Of a stretch of DNA of 64,000 nt, positions 61,601 through 63,973 are shown piece by piece. How positions within the stretch are numbered: position 1 is the first letter of the stretch; each line of letters begins with the position of its first letter. Source of the DNA: Nymphalis io (taxonomy: Eukaryota; Arthropoda; Insecta; Lepidoptera; Nymphalidae); contig NC_065897.1 of assembly GCF_905147045.1 (NCBI RefSeq), forward strand, positions 12,601,001 through 12,665,000, written 5' to 3'. The notes below the pieces were generated by a model that saw only the letters and a program-made list of their open reading frames with translations, was not told where the DNA came from and ran no database searches. The position numbers were made by a program, and so were the translations under genes.

Positions 61601-63973
61601 AATGACGTTATATAAAAGCTGAGATGGCCTAGTCCACCCGGGCAAGCACCGCTGAATTTTCATGTGCTTAATTTGTGATTATAATTCATCTCGTGCTTTA
61701 CGGTGAAGGAAAACATCGTGAGGAAACCTGCATGTGTCTAATTTCGCTGAAATTCTGCCACATGTGTATTCCACTAACCCGCATTGGACCAGCGTGGTGG
61801 AATAAGCTCCAAAAGTTCTCCTTAAAAAAGGAGAGGAGGTCTTTAGCCCAGCAGTGGGACATTCACAGACTGTTACGGTTACGGTTATATACAATGTGAA
61901 CCATATAATTTTTATTTTATAGGGACATCTCCAAACCCTATTCGACTGGCAAGCTGAATTGGATAAGCTAAATGTGCGTGCACAGCTACTGCTGGAAACT
62001 TGCTCGGACACGAGAGTATCCAACGGCATTACGCAGCTAACAACTAAATATAATGCCATATTGTCTTTAGCTAAGGAGGTGATGAAGAGGCTTGAACTGC
62101 ATTACCAGGTAATTTATGACACAATAATTTACTTTAAATTTGTTACATAATTTGAAATCTGAATATATTAATATTTCATTTGATAAATATTTATAATAAA
62201 AAATGTACATTTGTGCATATGTAATAATACACACAGCGACTTAACAATTAATTTCGTAAACCAATCTATTTATAACATATTGTTTGTTTCTTACTATTTT
62301 TAAATATAGGAGCACCAGCAACACAATGCCCTGTATGGAGAATGCCAAGATTGGCTCGACAGGACAAGAGAAAAGTTAAATCAATGCGCAGAAATACCGA
62401 ACACTCTGCAAGAAGTCAACAACAAACTTAACACTGTAAAACTTCTGCGTCAGTCGTTGGAACAGGGACAGAACAAGTTGAGATACCTCCTAGAACTAAA
62501 GGAGAAGATCATAATGAACACCGAACAGACTGGAGCGGCGAAGATACAGGAAGACACAGATAATCTCAAGCAGGAGTTTGACAAACTTATCGCTGATTTG
62601 CAAGATGTCCGTAATAAGTTGACGAACAGGGCGTCGCAATTTGATGATATTTCAAAGGTAATATTATTATTTAGAATATATTTTTTTAAAGTTAAATCAT
62701 GTGTTTATCAATCAATCAATCAATAAAGTTTAATCAACTTAGTTTTTTTTAGAGATTAGATATATCTATGTATATGTACGAAATGTATTACTATTATTTA
62801 ATTTCCATTTAGGTTCATAAGTTACTGGTAGAGTGGCTTGATGATATCGATCAGAAAATCCAATCAGATGATTCTCTACTTAATGATCTGTCGGAGAAGA
62901 AGGCTAAATTAGAGAAGTTTAAAACCTTCAATAGAGACATCGACTCACACAAAGATTTAGTTAATAAATTGAACGAGAAACTTCAAGAAGACTCGTCTTT
63001 GAAGTCGAAAGACATTGAAGACACGTTACAACGATACGACGACATCAAGAAGACCGTAAATGATATGATTAACGTATGTAACTGATATTTTAATCTGATA
63101 TCAAAAGTTTATTTGTTATGTTTCCAAAGTCTGTTTATTCAGCCTTCTTTAAAACGAGTACGAGATTTAAATTCGGATTTTTCTTTTTTTATGTAAATAT
63201 ATTTGACAATGTTAATTTTTTTAAAGGAAATTGATGGTTCCTATTAATTTTATATGCAAAATTTTATTGCGGCGGGTGATAAGGGTATATTCATTTGTTT
63301 TTAAACGGCGCTGTCATGTTTGAGCCCTGCGTTTGGTATTTTTATTAACAATAATAATAATTATAATTCGTAGTTTCTGAAAGATATTAATATATCATGT
63401 ATTTCAATATAATTTCTTATATTCACGGTGACAACATTTTGTGTATTTTTATTAATCGAGCCTAATATTTCACTATTTATACATTATATTTACTTTTCAC
63501 AGAAACTTGAAGATTATGTTAACGCCCATATTCAATACAAGGAGTCATATGACAGTTTCTACGACTGGATCCGTAACTGCAAAATCGAAATACAGCAATG
63601 CTCAGATTCTCACGGTGCTAAAGAAGATGTTCAGAAGAAACTCAAAAACGTTAATAAGATCATTGGATCTTTGCCTAAGGGAGAGGCCCTGCTGAAAAAA
63701 GCCATTCAGTTAAGCGAAGCCGTACTTGAAACTACTGGAAATGAAGGCAAAGACAATATTAACCAAGAGATAAAGCAATTAAAGATAGAATGGGAGAACT
63801 TGCAGCAAATATGTAAAGATACGAAGAAATTGTTAGAGAAATGCTTAACAGCATGGTCCGATTTCATGGAGACATTGGAAAAAATGACCAAATGGGTTAA
63901 AGATTTTGACGCTAAATTGAAAACCGTTGAAAAGGTTGACAAAATTACGCCAGAGTATTTGGACAAATGTAGA
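4114..63973 (+). CDS. Msp300: Nesprin-type actin-binding spectrin-repeat protein (Msp300/SYNE homologue), N-terminal part, 20 exons
   Basis: Giant cytoskeletal linker. Joined exons: 4114-4624, 38212-38273, 39247-39342, 40487-40663, 42186-42349, 43870-44146, 44608-45788, 45867-46073, 46164-46397, 46522-46698, 46979-47222, 47310-47489, 47610-47984, 48546-56585, 57058-60785, 60891-61068, 61923-62108, 62310-62657, 62813-63073, 63503-63973. All introns are GT-AG and every junction keeps frame, giving 5,699 residues with no stop. Order: disordered N-terminus (1-170), CH1 (about 171-282), linker with Ser/Thr, CH2 (about 320-428), then coiled-coil spectrin repeats to the edge. Tandem CH domains plus dozens of spectrin repeats are diagnostic of nesprin/Msp300. 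Dystrophin, spectrin and the spectraplakin shot also pair CH domains with spectrin repeats, but they have far fewer repeats or different middles. Known family role: tethers nuclei and muscle organelles to actin, with a C-terminal KASH segment (not in this window). The gene is incomplete on the right. Exon ends were called by eye. Confidence 0.93.
5330..5633 (-). mobile_element. Short poly(A)-tailed retroelement, family B
   Basis: On the minus strand it runs from CTGGCGGTAGAGCTTTGTGC through ACCACCCACTCATCAGATAT, GTTGTGTTCCGGTTTG and TTGGTGGCGCATTGG to GGTGACCACTTACCATCAGG and GCTCGTCCG, then A/T-rich. About 290 bases, non-coding. Near-identical copies at 19458, 22559, 26150, 28878 and 35620 define the family. 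Confidence 0.75.
5883..5999. mobile_element. MITE, family E, with 18-bp terminal inverted repeats
   Basis: Left end TATAAACGTTGCTTAGCG (5883-5900) and the reverse complement of the right end, TATAAACGTTATATAGCG (5982-5999), match at 15 of 18 bases. The 117-base non-coding body has CTTCTGTCATTATTGATTTG. Flanking TA could be the target duplication, as in Tc1/mariner-type elements. Related copies lie at 172, 12528, 23685 (minus) and 41165. Confidence 0.65.
6195..6345 (+). mobile_element. 3' fragment of SINE-like family D
   Basis: Contains TCGGATTATGACA, ATTTGCGCACACTTGAGCA and TGTGCAGTTGGTAATTTT, matching the second half of the 9528-9870 copy. Confidence 0.45.
6985..7135 (-). mobile_element. 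Diverged non-LTR element 3' region, family G
   Basis: ATAAATGCGAAGGTGAGTTTG, TTACGCTTTCACGTCTTAAC and CTAACCCCTCCCCCC are the pattern also seen near 36595, and reversed near 11640, 21395 and 25740. No coding capacity. Confidence 0.4.
7890..8065 (-). mobile_element. LINE-like 3' fragment with the shared ACCATCAGGTGG tail
   Basis: On the minus strand a GC-rich segment (GGCGTGAAGAGGCATCTTGC, GGGCCGGCAAGACGAAGG) runs into CCACTTACCATCAGGTGGAG and CCCTCCCGGCAAATAT, then poly(A). The body differs from family B, but the ACCACTTACCATCAGGTGG core is the same. That core is flanked by a 9-bp inverted repeat (GACTCTACT/AGTAGAGTC). Confidence 0.5.
8546..8587. repeat. Perfect 19-bp inverted repeat, 4-base loop
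   Basis: GTCTAACAAATCTGTATCC (8546-8564) and GGATACAGATTTGTTAGAC (8569-8587) around ACCA. It sits exactly at the broken end of a SINE fragment. Confidence 0.85.
8588..8710 (-). mobile_element. SINE family A fragment
   Basis: GTGCAGGTTTCCTCACGATG, CGAGCACGAGATGAATTATA, AATTAAGCACATGAAAATTC: the central part of family A, lacking both ends. Confidence 0.65.
9225..9300 (+). other. Isolated tRNA B-box-like segment
   Basis: TATTGCTAGGTATTGG and ATGGGTTCGATCCTGATCCC give a plausible A-like box and a perfect B box (GGTTCGATCC). No cloverleaf and no other copy of this body is seen, so it is more likely a decayed SINE head than a tRNA gene. Confidence 0.3.
9528..9870 (+). mobile_element. SINE-like family D, fullest copy
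   Basis: About 340 non-coding bases: head AAGGCCGCAGACCCGGAGGT, then GGTCGGGCCAATAAAGGTTA, TCTCAGTAGCAGCCCGGAG, GGCGCAGCGCCTGAAC, GTTGGCTGATCTCTCTTGAG and a tail of (ATT)n. Partial copies: 6195, 21030, 34075, 42395. Confidence 0.6.
10475..10562 (+). mobile_element. Diverged SINE family A head fragment
   Basis: GATGCACAAGTGGTTAGA, then CCGTTCAAATACTACTGAAT and TTTAATTTGTGT follow the order of the family A head with many changes. Confidence 0.35.
11640..11840 (+). mobile_element. Diverged non-LTR element 3' region, family G
   Basis: GAGGGGGAGGGGATACGAAG, then GACTTTAAAGCGTAACAAAC, TCACTTTTGTATTTTATAAT and ATTAG, the reverse order of the 6985 copy. No coding capacity. Confidence 0.4.
12528..12632 (+). 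mobile_element. Diverged MITE family E copy
   Basis: ATTGCTATGCGACTG, TGTGATTATTGATTTGACTT and ACAACGTATATAAGTAA match the arms and core of the 5883 copy. Confidence 0.45.
13505..13975 (+). mobile_element. Foldback MITE (family F) interrupted by a SINE
   Basis: Left part GTGATATGCGACATTTACTA, TAATAATTATATCATTTGAA; right part ATCAAAATAGCGTATCACCG, GATTTTCAACATGTCATGTG. Joined across the SINE, the two halves follow the order of the reverse complement of 1325-1530. Confidence 0.6.
13570..13869 (-). mobile_element. SINE family A, nested in a MITE
   Basis: About 300 bases: tail TAACAGCCTGTTAATGTCCC at the left, B box GGGTTTGAACCC near 13807. Flanked by GTATACA at 13563-13569 and 13870-13876, the probable target duplication. 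The 5' head is replaced by a palindromic CGCGTTCGAACGCG. Confidence 0.75.
14630..14865 (-). mobile_element. Diverged family B copy
   Basis: GGTGGTAATTGGTCACAT, TTACATCGCCAATGCGCCAC, AATCTTAGGAACTAAGATG and CTTTTCAAACCGGAATG follow family B order; the end is lost. Just upstream (14510-14555), GGGGTGAAACCGCATGAAGC is another transposon tail. Confidence 0.55.
15001..15312 (+). mobile_element. SINE family A, near full length
   Basis: A tRNA-like head with A box TGGCCTAGTGG and B box GGTTCAAACCC, a lepidopteran body (AATTCATCTCGTGCTTAACG, CATCGTGAGGAAACCTGCAT, TAGCCCAGCAGTGGGACATT) and an ACTGT-repeat tail. Resembles the Metulj-type SINEs of butterflies; family name from memory. Confidence 0.85.
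15402..15462. repeat. Perfect 25-bp hairpin with 11-base loop
   Basis: Arms 15402-15426 and 15438-15462 (outer ends TAGAAACTAGCC and GGCTAGTTTCTA) are exact reverse complements around CTCTTGTTCTT. Not part of any repeat family I could recognise elsewhere in the window. Confidence 0.9.
15463..18050. other. Intron 1 stretch with little recognisable content
   Basis: Mostly AT-rich unique-looking DNA. Only short SINE scraps (16690-16745, with GGATTTTAACCCAGCATTGG) and a scrap of repeat H (16850-16900) are visible. No exon is supported; a 71-codon open frame at 16930 has no family resemblance. Confidence 0.5.
18060..18215 (-). mobile_element. Diverged SINE family A
   Basis: TGCTCCAATGCTCGTTGGTG, ACACATGTGGCAGATAT, CGATGTTTTCCTTCTGAGCA and CGAGATGAATTATAAAC, with gaps relative to the full copies. 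Confidence 0.6.
18545..18785 (-). mobile_element. Family B copy
   Basis: Plus-strand GGCCACCTGATGGCAAGTGA, TTACATCGCCAATGCGCAAC, GAGTGGGTGGTACCTGCCCG and TTGCACAAAGTTTGC; some internal loss. Confidence 0.65.
19021..19329 (+). mobile_element. SINE family A, full length with target duplication
   Basis: Complete head-to-tail copy, closely similar to 15001-15312. Flanks ATGTACCGATCA (19009-19020) and ATGTACCAATCA (19330-19341) match at 11 of 12 bases. Confidence 0.88.
19458..19741 (-). mobile_element. Family B copy, well preserved
   Basis: Plus-strand AGGAAGGCGGACGAGCATAT, CACCTGATGGTAAGTGGTCA, ACTGGCTCACTCACCC, GTACCTACCCAGACGAGC. Lies about 130 bases after the SINE at 19021. Confidence 0.78.
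19745..21025. other. Intron 1 stretch, nothing identified
   Basis: AT-rich with short poly(T) runs; no repeat family, exon or RNA gene recognised. Confidence 0.45.
21030..21190 (+). mobile_element. Family D head fragment
   Basis: AAGGCTGCAGACCACGGGAT, GTTAGGGCCAATTAAAAAAT and TTTCTGTTGACAAACTTTCA follow the first half of the 9528 copy. Confidence 0.45.
22559..22850 (-). mobile_element. Family B copy
   Basis: Here the inserted orientation is reversed: ACTGGTGGTAGAGCTTTGTG at the left, GGTGACCATTTACCATCAGG and CTCGTCCGCCTTCCTACTCT, then ATATAAAAAA at the right. Confidence 0.78.
23018..23275 (+). mobile_element. Diverged SINE family A
   Basis: ATATGGCCCAGTGGTTACA, GGGCTCAAACCCAGAC (B box), CACCACTGAATTTTCAAGTG and GGTGGGACATAAGTGGGCTG. 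Confidence 0.65.
23685..23795 (-). mobile_element. MITE family E copy
   Basis: The reverse complement reads TAAGCAATGATTTATCTCTT, TCTGTCATCAGTGATTTGAT and AACGTTATACGTTG; matches the 5883 copy. Confidence 0.5.
24090..24300 (-). mobile_element. Diverged family B copy
   Basis: Plus-strand GCCCATAGACATTGGCGCTG, TGTCAATGCGCTACGAATTT and ATGTCCCTTGTGTCTGTAGT. Confidence 0.55.
24932..25110 (+). mobile_element. SINE family A, internally deleted
   Basis: GAGCCGAGATGGCCGAGTGG then GATGATCGTGCTTAATTTG, with the B box segment missing; continues to ACCAACCCGCACTGGAGCAG and stops. Confidence 0.65.
25300..25487 (+). mobile_element. Non-LTR retrotransposon 3' end
   Basis: GTTGCCTGGAATAGATCGCT, TAGCGATACGGTCGCCAT and GTACAATAAATAATAAAG match the common lepidopteran LINE 3' UTR that ends in an AATAAA stretch. 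Only the tail is present. Confidence 0.5.
25740..25925 (+). mobile_element. Non-LTR element 3' region, family G
   Basis: CCCCAAGGCTTTGCTCGCAC, CACCAAATTCCATCAAAATT, GGTTTAGTTGCGGATCCGTG and CTTTCGCATTAATAATATTA. No coding capacity. Confidence 0.45.
26150..26410 (-). mobile_element. Family B copy
   Basis: Plus-strand TAGGCGGACGAGCATATGGG, GGTAAGTGGTCACCAATGCC, AATATCTGATGAGTTGGTGG; a short internal deletion removes the CAATGCGCC piece. Confidence 0.72.
27395..27630 (+). mobile_element. Transposon 3' region ending GAAGCCGGGACGGGTAGC
   Basis: CTGCCTGACTGAACGCG, ACGATTTTTCGTACGGTTTT, TTAGGTGTATAATTTACTAA and CGAGCGAAGCCGGGACGGGT. The same order occurs at 39550-39826, and the end alone at 34480-34562. 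Confidence 0.55.
28020..28354 (-). mobile_element. SINE family A, recent insertion with perfect 17-base target duplication
   Basis: Element 28037-28337. AGAGACATTATACAGTA is present exactly at 28020-28036 and 28338-28354. Head (AGCCGAGATGGCGCTGTGG on the minus strand) and body are intact. The exact flanks mark a young insertion. Confidence 0.9.
28878..29100 (-). mobile_element. Family B copy, 5'-truncated
   Basis: Starts inside the element at AACAGCAGTACTTGGTATTA and runs to CCACTTACCATCAGGTGGCC and a poly(A) stretch near 29090. Confidence 0.72.
29165..29520. mobile_element. Foldback MITE, family F, fullest copy
   Basis: Left arm TGTAAGAACAAACTCGAAAG; the reverse complement of the right end reads TGTAAGAAAAGACTGGAAAC. 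Both arms then continue with related text (CGTGAAATGT against CGTAAAACGT; GCGTCAAAATAG against GCATCAAAATAGCGTCACCG), giving imperfect inverted arms of over 100 bases. No reading frame. Confidence 0.5.
29971..30055. promoter_or_regulatory. CpG-rich patch inside intron 1
   Basis: CGAGACGCGCGGCGCAGGCG and CAACCGCGACC stand out in AT-rich surroundings. It could be an eroded element, an enhancer or an internal promoter; I see no clear core-promoter motif. Confidence 0.2.
30060..31950. other. Intron 1 stretch, mostly unassigned
   Basis: AT-rich. Two scraps of SINE tail (about 30843-30915 with GGCAAAGGACACCTCCCATT; 31412-31443 with GAGGAGAGGCCTTTGGGTAG). No exon or RNA gene seen. Confidence 0.45.
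31955..32130 (+). mobile_element. Short interspersed repeat, family H
   Basis: CTCAAATAGGCTATCATAAG, CAACCGGTTTGGAATGCAGA, CCGAAAAGAACCAGCGAGAA and TAGTAGTTACTATTTTTAAC. Reverse scraps of the same text occur near 6795, 7645, 16850 and 35495. Confidence 0.5.
32203..32487. mobile_element. hAT-type MITE with 8-base target duplication
   Basis: Element 32211-32479 begins CAGTGATTTTCAAA and ends TTCAGAATCACAG (imperfect inverted ends of hAT type). Inside, GTGTGCCGCGAAATTCTAAA and GTGTGCTGCCAAATTTTGAA are inverted-like arms. Flanks GCTTTTAT and GCTTATAT match at 7 of 8 bases, as for hAT insertions. Confidence 0.6.
32490..33800. other. Intron 1 stretch, nothing identified
   Basis: AT-rich sequence with poly(T) and TTTTA runs near 33250-33320. 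No gene or repeat family recognised. Confidence 0.45.
33808..34030 (+). mobile_element. SINE family A, rearranged
   Basis: GATATGGCTCAGTGGTTAGA, then a partly duplicated B box region (GGGGTTCACCCACCCAGG, CAGTTCACCCAGACAAGC), then CAACCCGCATTGGAGCAATG and AGCCCAGCAGTGGGACATTC, with internal losses. Confidence 0.65.
34075..34380 (+). mobile_element. Family D copy
   Basis: GCTGGTCTAGTGGGAGCGTA and TATAAGGCTACAGG, GGAGTGCACCTTTGTTTCCT, ATCACTCTTGAGATTGACTG; the same order as 9528 with many changes. Confidence 0.5.
34480..34562 (+). mobile_element. Transposon 3' tail
   Basis: ATCATGCCGACGGGAGTTTT and CCGTGCGAAGCCAGGGCGGG, as in the 27395 copy. Confidence 0.45.
35620..35915 (-). mobile_element. 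Family B copy, full length
   Basis: CTGGTGGTAGGGCTTTGTGC at the left, then ACCACCCACTCATCAGATAT, TGTTGTGTTCCGGTTTGAAG, CATCAGGTGGCCCATATGCT and a tail of 12 A. The orientation with a 3' poly(A) indicates a retrotransposed element. Confidence 0.82.
35932..36005 (-). mobile_element. SINE family A 3' fragment
   Basis: AACAGCCTGTAAATGTCCCA and GGCTATGGCCTCCTCTCCCT, directly after the poly(A) of the family B copy. Confidence 0.7.
36595..36750 (-). mobile_element. Non-LTR element 3' region, family G
   Basis: TATAAATGCGAAAGTAACTT, GTCTGTCCATTAAACTTTCA, CCGATTTTGATGAAATTGGT and a CCCCTAACCCC stretch. Confidence 0.45.
37684..37936 (+). mobile_element. tRNA-derived SINE, family C, with poly(A) tail
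   Basis: Head GGACCAGTTGGCGTGATTGG, perfect B box in GTGGGTTCGATTCCCACC, body as at 2174, end CCCAGGATATAAAAAAAAAA. Confidence 0.75.
38212..38273 (+). CDS. Msp300: Exon 2: start of CH1 actin-binding domain, residues 171-191
   Basis: Acceptor TTTCAG precedes 38212 and donor GTAAAT follows 38273. The exon encodes the classic opening of a type-1 CH domain: DEQERVQKKTF, then VNWIN and SHLSK. In spectrin, alpha-actinin, dystrophin and nesprin this is the helix A start of the actin-binding pair. Ends in phase 0. Confidence 0.95.
38285..38575 (-). mobile_element. Fused fragments of family B and SINE family A just after exon 2
   Basis: First TTACTTGGTGCTAGGGCTTT to GGTATTGTTGTGTTTCG (family B), then CACATGTGGTAGAATTTCC to TTAAACCCACGACCTTCG (family A, minus). 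It begins 11 bases into intron 2. Confidence 0.55.
38900..39000 (-). mobile_element. Family B fragment
   Basis: GTGTACTTTGTATAAGCCCG, TCTGGGTACCCACTACCCAC and ATTTATCATATATTTTATCG resemble the start of family B. Confidence 0.4.
39247..39342 (+). CDS. Msp300: Exon 3: CH1 middle, residues 192-223
   Basis: Encodes RIPPMRIDDLIYDLRDG, then TKLLALLEVLSGEKL, the DLRDG and LLEVLSGE signatures of CH1. It is 96 bases in phase 0 at both ends, with acceptor TTACAG and donor GTAAGA. Confidence 0.95.
39550..39826 (+). mobile_element. Transposon 3' region in intron 3
   Basis: TCTGTCTGAACGCGATAAAC, GAACGGATTTTCATACGGTT, TTTAGGTGTATAATTCATTA and AAGCCAGAACGGGTAGATAG; same family as 27395. Confidence 0.55.
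40487..40663 (+). CDS. Msp300: Exon 4: end of CH1, residues 224-282
   Basis: Encodes a C-terminal CH1 half. It includes FLSNANTALRFLAGK, the KLVNINAADLVDG motif and LGLIWTIILYFQ, which closely matches the last CH1 helix of nesprins and spectrins. 177 bases, phase 0, acceptor CAACAG, donor GTAATG. Confidence 0.95.
41165..41285 (+). mobile_element. MITE family E copy in intron 4
   Basis: AACGTTGCTTAGCGGATTTA, TGATTGCTCTCTTTCTATCA and GACACAACATTGTTT. Confidence 0.5.
41740..41950. mobile_element. Two oppositely oriented SINE family A fragments in intron 4
   Basis: AAGCCTGTGAATGTCCCACG (minus orientation) near 41742, then GTGCTTAATTTGTGTTTATA and GTCCAGCAGTGGGATTTACA (plus orientation) to 41945. 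Confidence 0.5.
42186..42349 (+). CDS. Msp300: Exon 5: inter-CH linker and start of CH2, residues 283-337
   Basis: Encodes IEENSRALEYLGG, then a Ser/Thr/Ala-rich linker, then the CH2 opening AKKTLLQWVANALPK. The acceptor AG is 42184-42185. The donor lies inside AAAGTAAGTAAG, so the exon ends with AA and the Lys codon is completed by the first G of exon 6. A Ser/Thr linker between CH1 and CH2 is usual in nesprins; phosphorylation there is only a guess. Confidence 0.92.
42395..42660 (+). mobile_element. Family D fragment in intron 5
   Basis: GTTGGTATAGTGGCTAGATA, CCCCAGGTCGGGCCAATAAA, CGATTCTCAGTAGCAACCCA. It starts about 45 bases after the exon 5 donor. Confidence 0.5.
43385..43512 (-). mobile_element. 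Family B fragment in intron 5
   Basis: Plus-strand GCGCTGTAGGAAATATTAAC, TCGCCAACGCGCCACCAATT and ATGTCCCTTGTGTCTGTGGC. Confidence 0.5.
43870..44146 (+). CDS. Msp300: Exon 6: CH2 actin-binding domain, residues 337-429
   Basis: Encodes the CH2 core: VTDFGPSWRDGIAFLAIIDA, then LINLAEMK, RLEHAFDVAETALGIARLLD, EDVDVDKPDERSIMTYVAQF and the terminal HKYPEP. These match the CH2 signatures (FxxSWxDGxAFxALI, DKPDExSIxTYVxxF) of the spectrin superfamily. Acceptor CCTAG, donor GTAAAA. Confidence 0.96.
44608..45788 (+). CDS. Msp300: Exon 7: first spectrin-like repeats, residues 430-823
   Basis: A 1,181-base exon. Its product is almost wholly helical and charged, with spaced Trp residues (SWLTERV, ELVALWIELERL, EEVIAHWERW, QFTQWLDRAQ) typical of the A and C helices of spectrin repeats. 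An open frame from 44635 overlaps most of it, but the true exon starts at 44608 just after TCTATAG and reads TTGPDAVAAVQEE straight from the CH2 end. Ends CG before donor GTGAGA; the Arg codon is completed by exon 8. Confidence 0.93.
45867..46073 (+). CDS. Msp300: Exon 8: spectrin repeat segment, residues 823-892
   Basis: Starts after TTTTTAAG; continues YVRGGDALRHRRELAQGMQ and NLDAWLMGADNLL, a spectrin A-helix pattern. Ends AG before donor GTTAGT. The following intron is only 90 bases and has no in-frame stop. Confidence 0.88.
46164..46397 (+). CDS. Msp300: Exon 9: spectrin repeat segment, residues 892-970
   Basis: Starts after TTTTAG and restores Arg-Thr-Phe. Encodes TFQNAIAELPRDEVEANMTK, then QKESLVRVRASVPVKLHQYR and REIGQWLDRAEETL, the usual spectrin-repeat Trp at the A helix. 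Codons are GC-rich. Ends CG before GTAAGA. Confidence 0.9.
46522..46698 (+). CDS. Msp300: Exon 10: spectrin repeat segment, residues 970-1029
   Basis: Reads EVIEERYEVHRSFFSRTTYY, then LESKNKVFQNIVRA and SDQLRLMRDLNER across GC-rich codons. Splices in and out through split Arg codons, as exons 8, 9 and 11 do. Acceptor TTACAG, donor GTGAGT. Confidence 0.9.
46846..46885. repeat. 40-base near-perfect palindrome in intron 10
   Basis: AACTTGACACTAGTG, a central ATATATATAT, then CGCTAGTGTCAAGTT; one G-T wobble in the stem and almost no loop. Confidence 0.85.
46979..47222 (+). CDS. Msp300: Exon 11: spectrin repeat segment, residues 1029-1110
   Basis: Encodes FAHVSSEATKKEAELQRLVR, then AWDEFETKKRAVEEWASRAE, a canonical spectrin A helix with its Trp, and ends RELIE at donor GTAAGT, phase 0. 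Confidence 0.9.
47310..47489 (+). CDS. Msp300: Exon 12: spectrin repeat segment, residues 1111-1170
   Basis: Encodes LVNEEDRPKIVQTVEELQRR, then WKELLDKAPPHLMRLEFRLD and ends EIVYEEQ. The VxELQxxWKxL pattern is a B/C helix junction of a spectrin repeat. Acceptor TTCAG, donor GTAAGT, phase 0 at both ends. Confidence 0.9.
47610..47984 (+). CDS. Msp300: Exon 13: spectrin repeat, residues 1171-1295
   Basis: A 375-base exon of helical, charged sequence: EEYFRNQGKIMQVEQCLQNL, KCEQEWESTVHRVENFRQQL and KWDAYREKFREMEKWMDHVD. It covers roughly one spectrin repeat plus linkers. Acceptor TTTCAGG, donor GTAAGT, phase 0. Confidence 0.92.
48546..56585 (+). CDS. Msp300: Exon 14: giant spectrin-repeat exon, residues 1296-3975
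   Basis: One uninterrupted 8,040-base coding exon (2,680 residues), opening NICREADRKREDMKWLVQTL after ATTATAG and closing EEKIDQLNKYQ before donor GTAAGG. At about 105-118 residues each, it holds some 24-25 spectrin repeats. Trp-containing A helices recur (KKVWSNYEY-like, FDNWITDFRRK, WLKDKENR, WLKVKENQ, WLKDVEKAM, WLKDMEAK). From about 53100 a two-repeat unit with alternating motifs (xEKKAQL; GEKLxxxTSPxGRExI) recurs every 630-670 bases. Unlike exons 7-11, codons are strongly AT-biased. The stretch near residues 1350-1370, containing TRCYTYRREVHEV, is not obviously a regular repeat. No membrane segment or catalytic motif. Confidence 0.95.
56658..56786 (+). CDS. Candidate alternative exon ending in a stop (truncated isoform) or relic of a duplicated exon
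   Basis: Within intron 14, after acceptor TTTAAACAG, a phase-0 frame reads 42 residues and then TAG (56784-56786). It opens DLSKAIHNHESDLNTVVNLG, a good B helix, and ends FNLMSTILSRV. It can be aligned along its whole length with the start of exon 15 (AILANLKKTENDVDKLTDEF, ending near MTSRF). It could be used three ways: as a last exon (AATAAA at 56827-56832), giving a 4,017-residue protein without the rest of the rod; as a 75-base in-frame cassette through donor GTAAGG at 56733; or not at all, if it is a decayed duplicate. The acceptor pyrimidine tract is weaker than that of exon 15. Confidence 0.4.
   Translation, partial: DLSKAIHNHESDLNTVVNLGEALDQVRKEAKFNLMSTILSRV
56827..56832 (+). promoter_or_regulatory. 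Possible poly(A) signal for the alternative exon
   Basis: AATAAA lies 40 bases after the TAG of the candidate alternative exon, inside intron 14. A second AATAAA lies near 56980. Such hexamers are common by chance in AT-rich introns, so this is support only if transcripts end here. Confidence 0.25.
57058..60785 (+). CDS. Msp300: Exon 15: large spectrin-repeat exon, residues 3976-5218
   Basis: A 3,728-base exon opening AILANLKKTENDVDKLTDEF after TTTTTACAG and ending YDTYV at donor GTAAGT (the Val codon is split). It encodes about 11 spectrin repeats arranged as two-repeat units: xEKxxQ motifs near 57669, 58307, 58954, 59596 and 60309, and GEKxLxxTxxxGxxxI motifs near 57439, 58075, 58719, 59368 and 60019. 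A Lys-rich insert (EQKVAKSKKGQDRLAG) near 60235-60290 lengthens one unit to about 713 bases. The frame is open upstream of the first ATG (57157) back to the acceptor, so 57157 is not a start. Confidence 0.95.
60891..61068 (+). CDS. Msp300: Exon 16: spectrin repeat segment, residues 5218-5277
   Basis: After TTTGCAG, reads EQLNNTKALIEGGIVKWTEY, then YKEALDWLSKTEKLVQ and EQKKIVLEEFQ. The Trp-centred A helix is canonical. The exon ends in phase 0 directly after the xEKKxxLxxFQ motif, the same point at which exon 14 ends. Confidence 0.92.
61592..61896 (+). mobile_element. SINE family A with 13-base target duplication, next to the exon 17 acceptor
   Basis: GTTATATACAATG occurs at 61592-61604 and 61884-61896. 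The element lacks about 45 bases from the A box end to past the B box (GATGGCCTAGT runs straight into CCACCCGGGCAAG). It ends 39 bases before exon 17. Confidence 0.85.
61923..62108 (+). CDS. Msp300: Exon 17: spectrin repeat segment, residues 5278-5339
   Basis: Encodes GHLQTLFDWQAELDKLNVRA, then SNGITQLTTKYNAILSLAKE and ends ELHYQ; a B helix and most of a C helix. 186 bases, phase 0. Its acceptor lies only 39 bases after a SINE insertion. Confidence 0.92.
62310..62657 (+). CDS. Msp300: Exon 18: spectrin repeat segment, residues 5340-5455
   Basis: Encodes NALYGECQDWLDRTREKLNQ, then a LEQGQNKLRYLLELKEKIIM stretch and LKQEFDKLIADLQDV. It carries the KEKIIMNTEQTGAAKI variant of the GEKxxxxTxxxGxxxI motif. 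348 bases, phase 0, acceptor TATAG, donor GTAATA. Confidence 0.92.
62813..63073 (+). CDS. Msp300: Exon 19: spectrin repeat segment, residues 5456-5542
   Basis: Encodes VHKLLVEWLDDIDQKIQSDD, then LSEKKAKLEKFKTFNRDI, another copy of the xEKKAxL motif, and ends VNDMIN before donor GTATGT. Phase 0. Confidence 0.9.
63503..63973 (+). CDS. Msp300: Exon 20: spectrin repeat, residues 5543-5699; last exon in window
   Basis: After TTTTCACAG, reads KLEDYVNAHIQYKESYDSFY, DWIRNCKIEIQQC, then the SEAVLETTGNEGKDNINQEI motif and TALSDFMETL-like C helix text. It ends at donor GTAAGT (63974) with the protein plainly incomplete, so the gene continues past the window. Confidence 0.9.

Noticed and set aside
44146..63973. 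Spectrin, alpha-actinin, dystrophin or spectraplakin instead of nesprin
   Set aside because: The rod already exceeds 5,200 residues of spectrin repeats with no SH3, EF-hand, plakin or WW domain; the tandem CH plus very long rod fits nesprin/Msp300 best.
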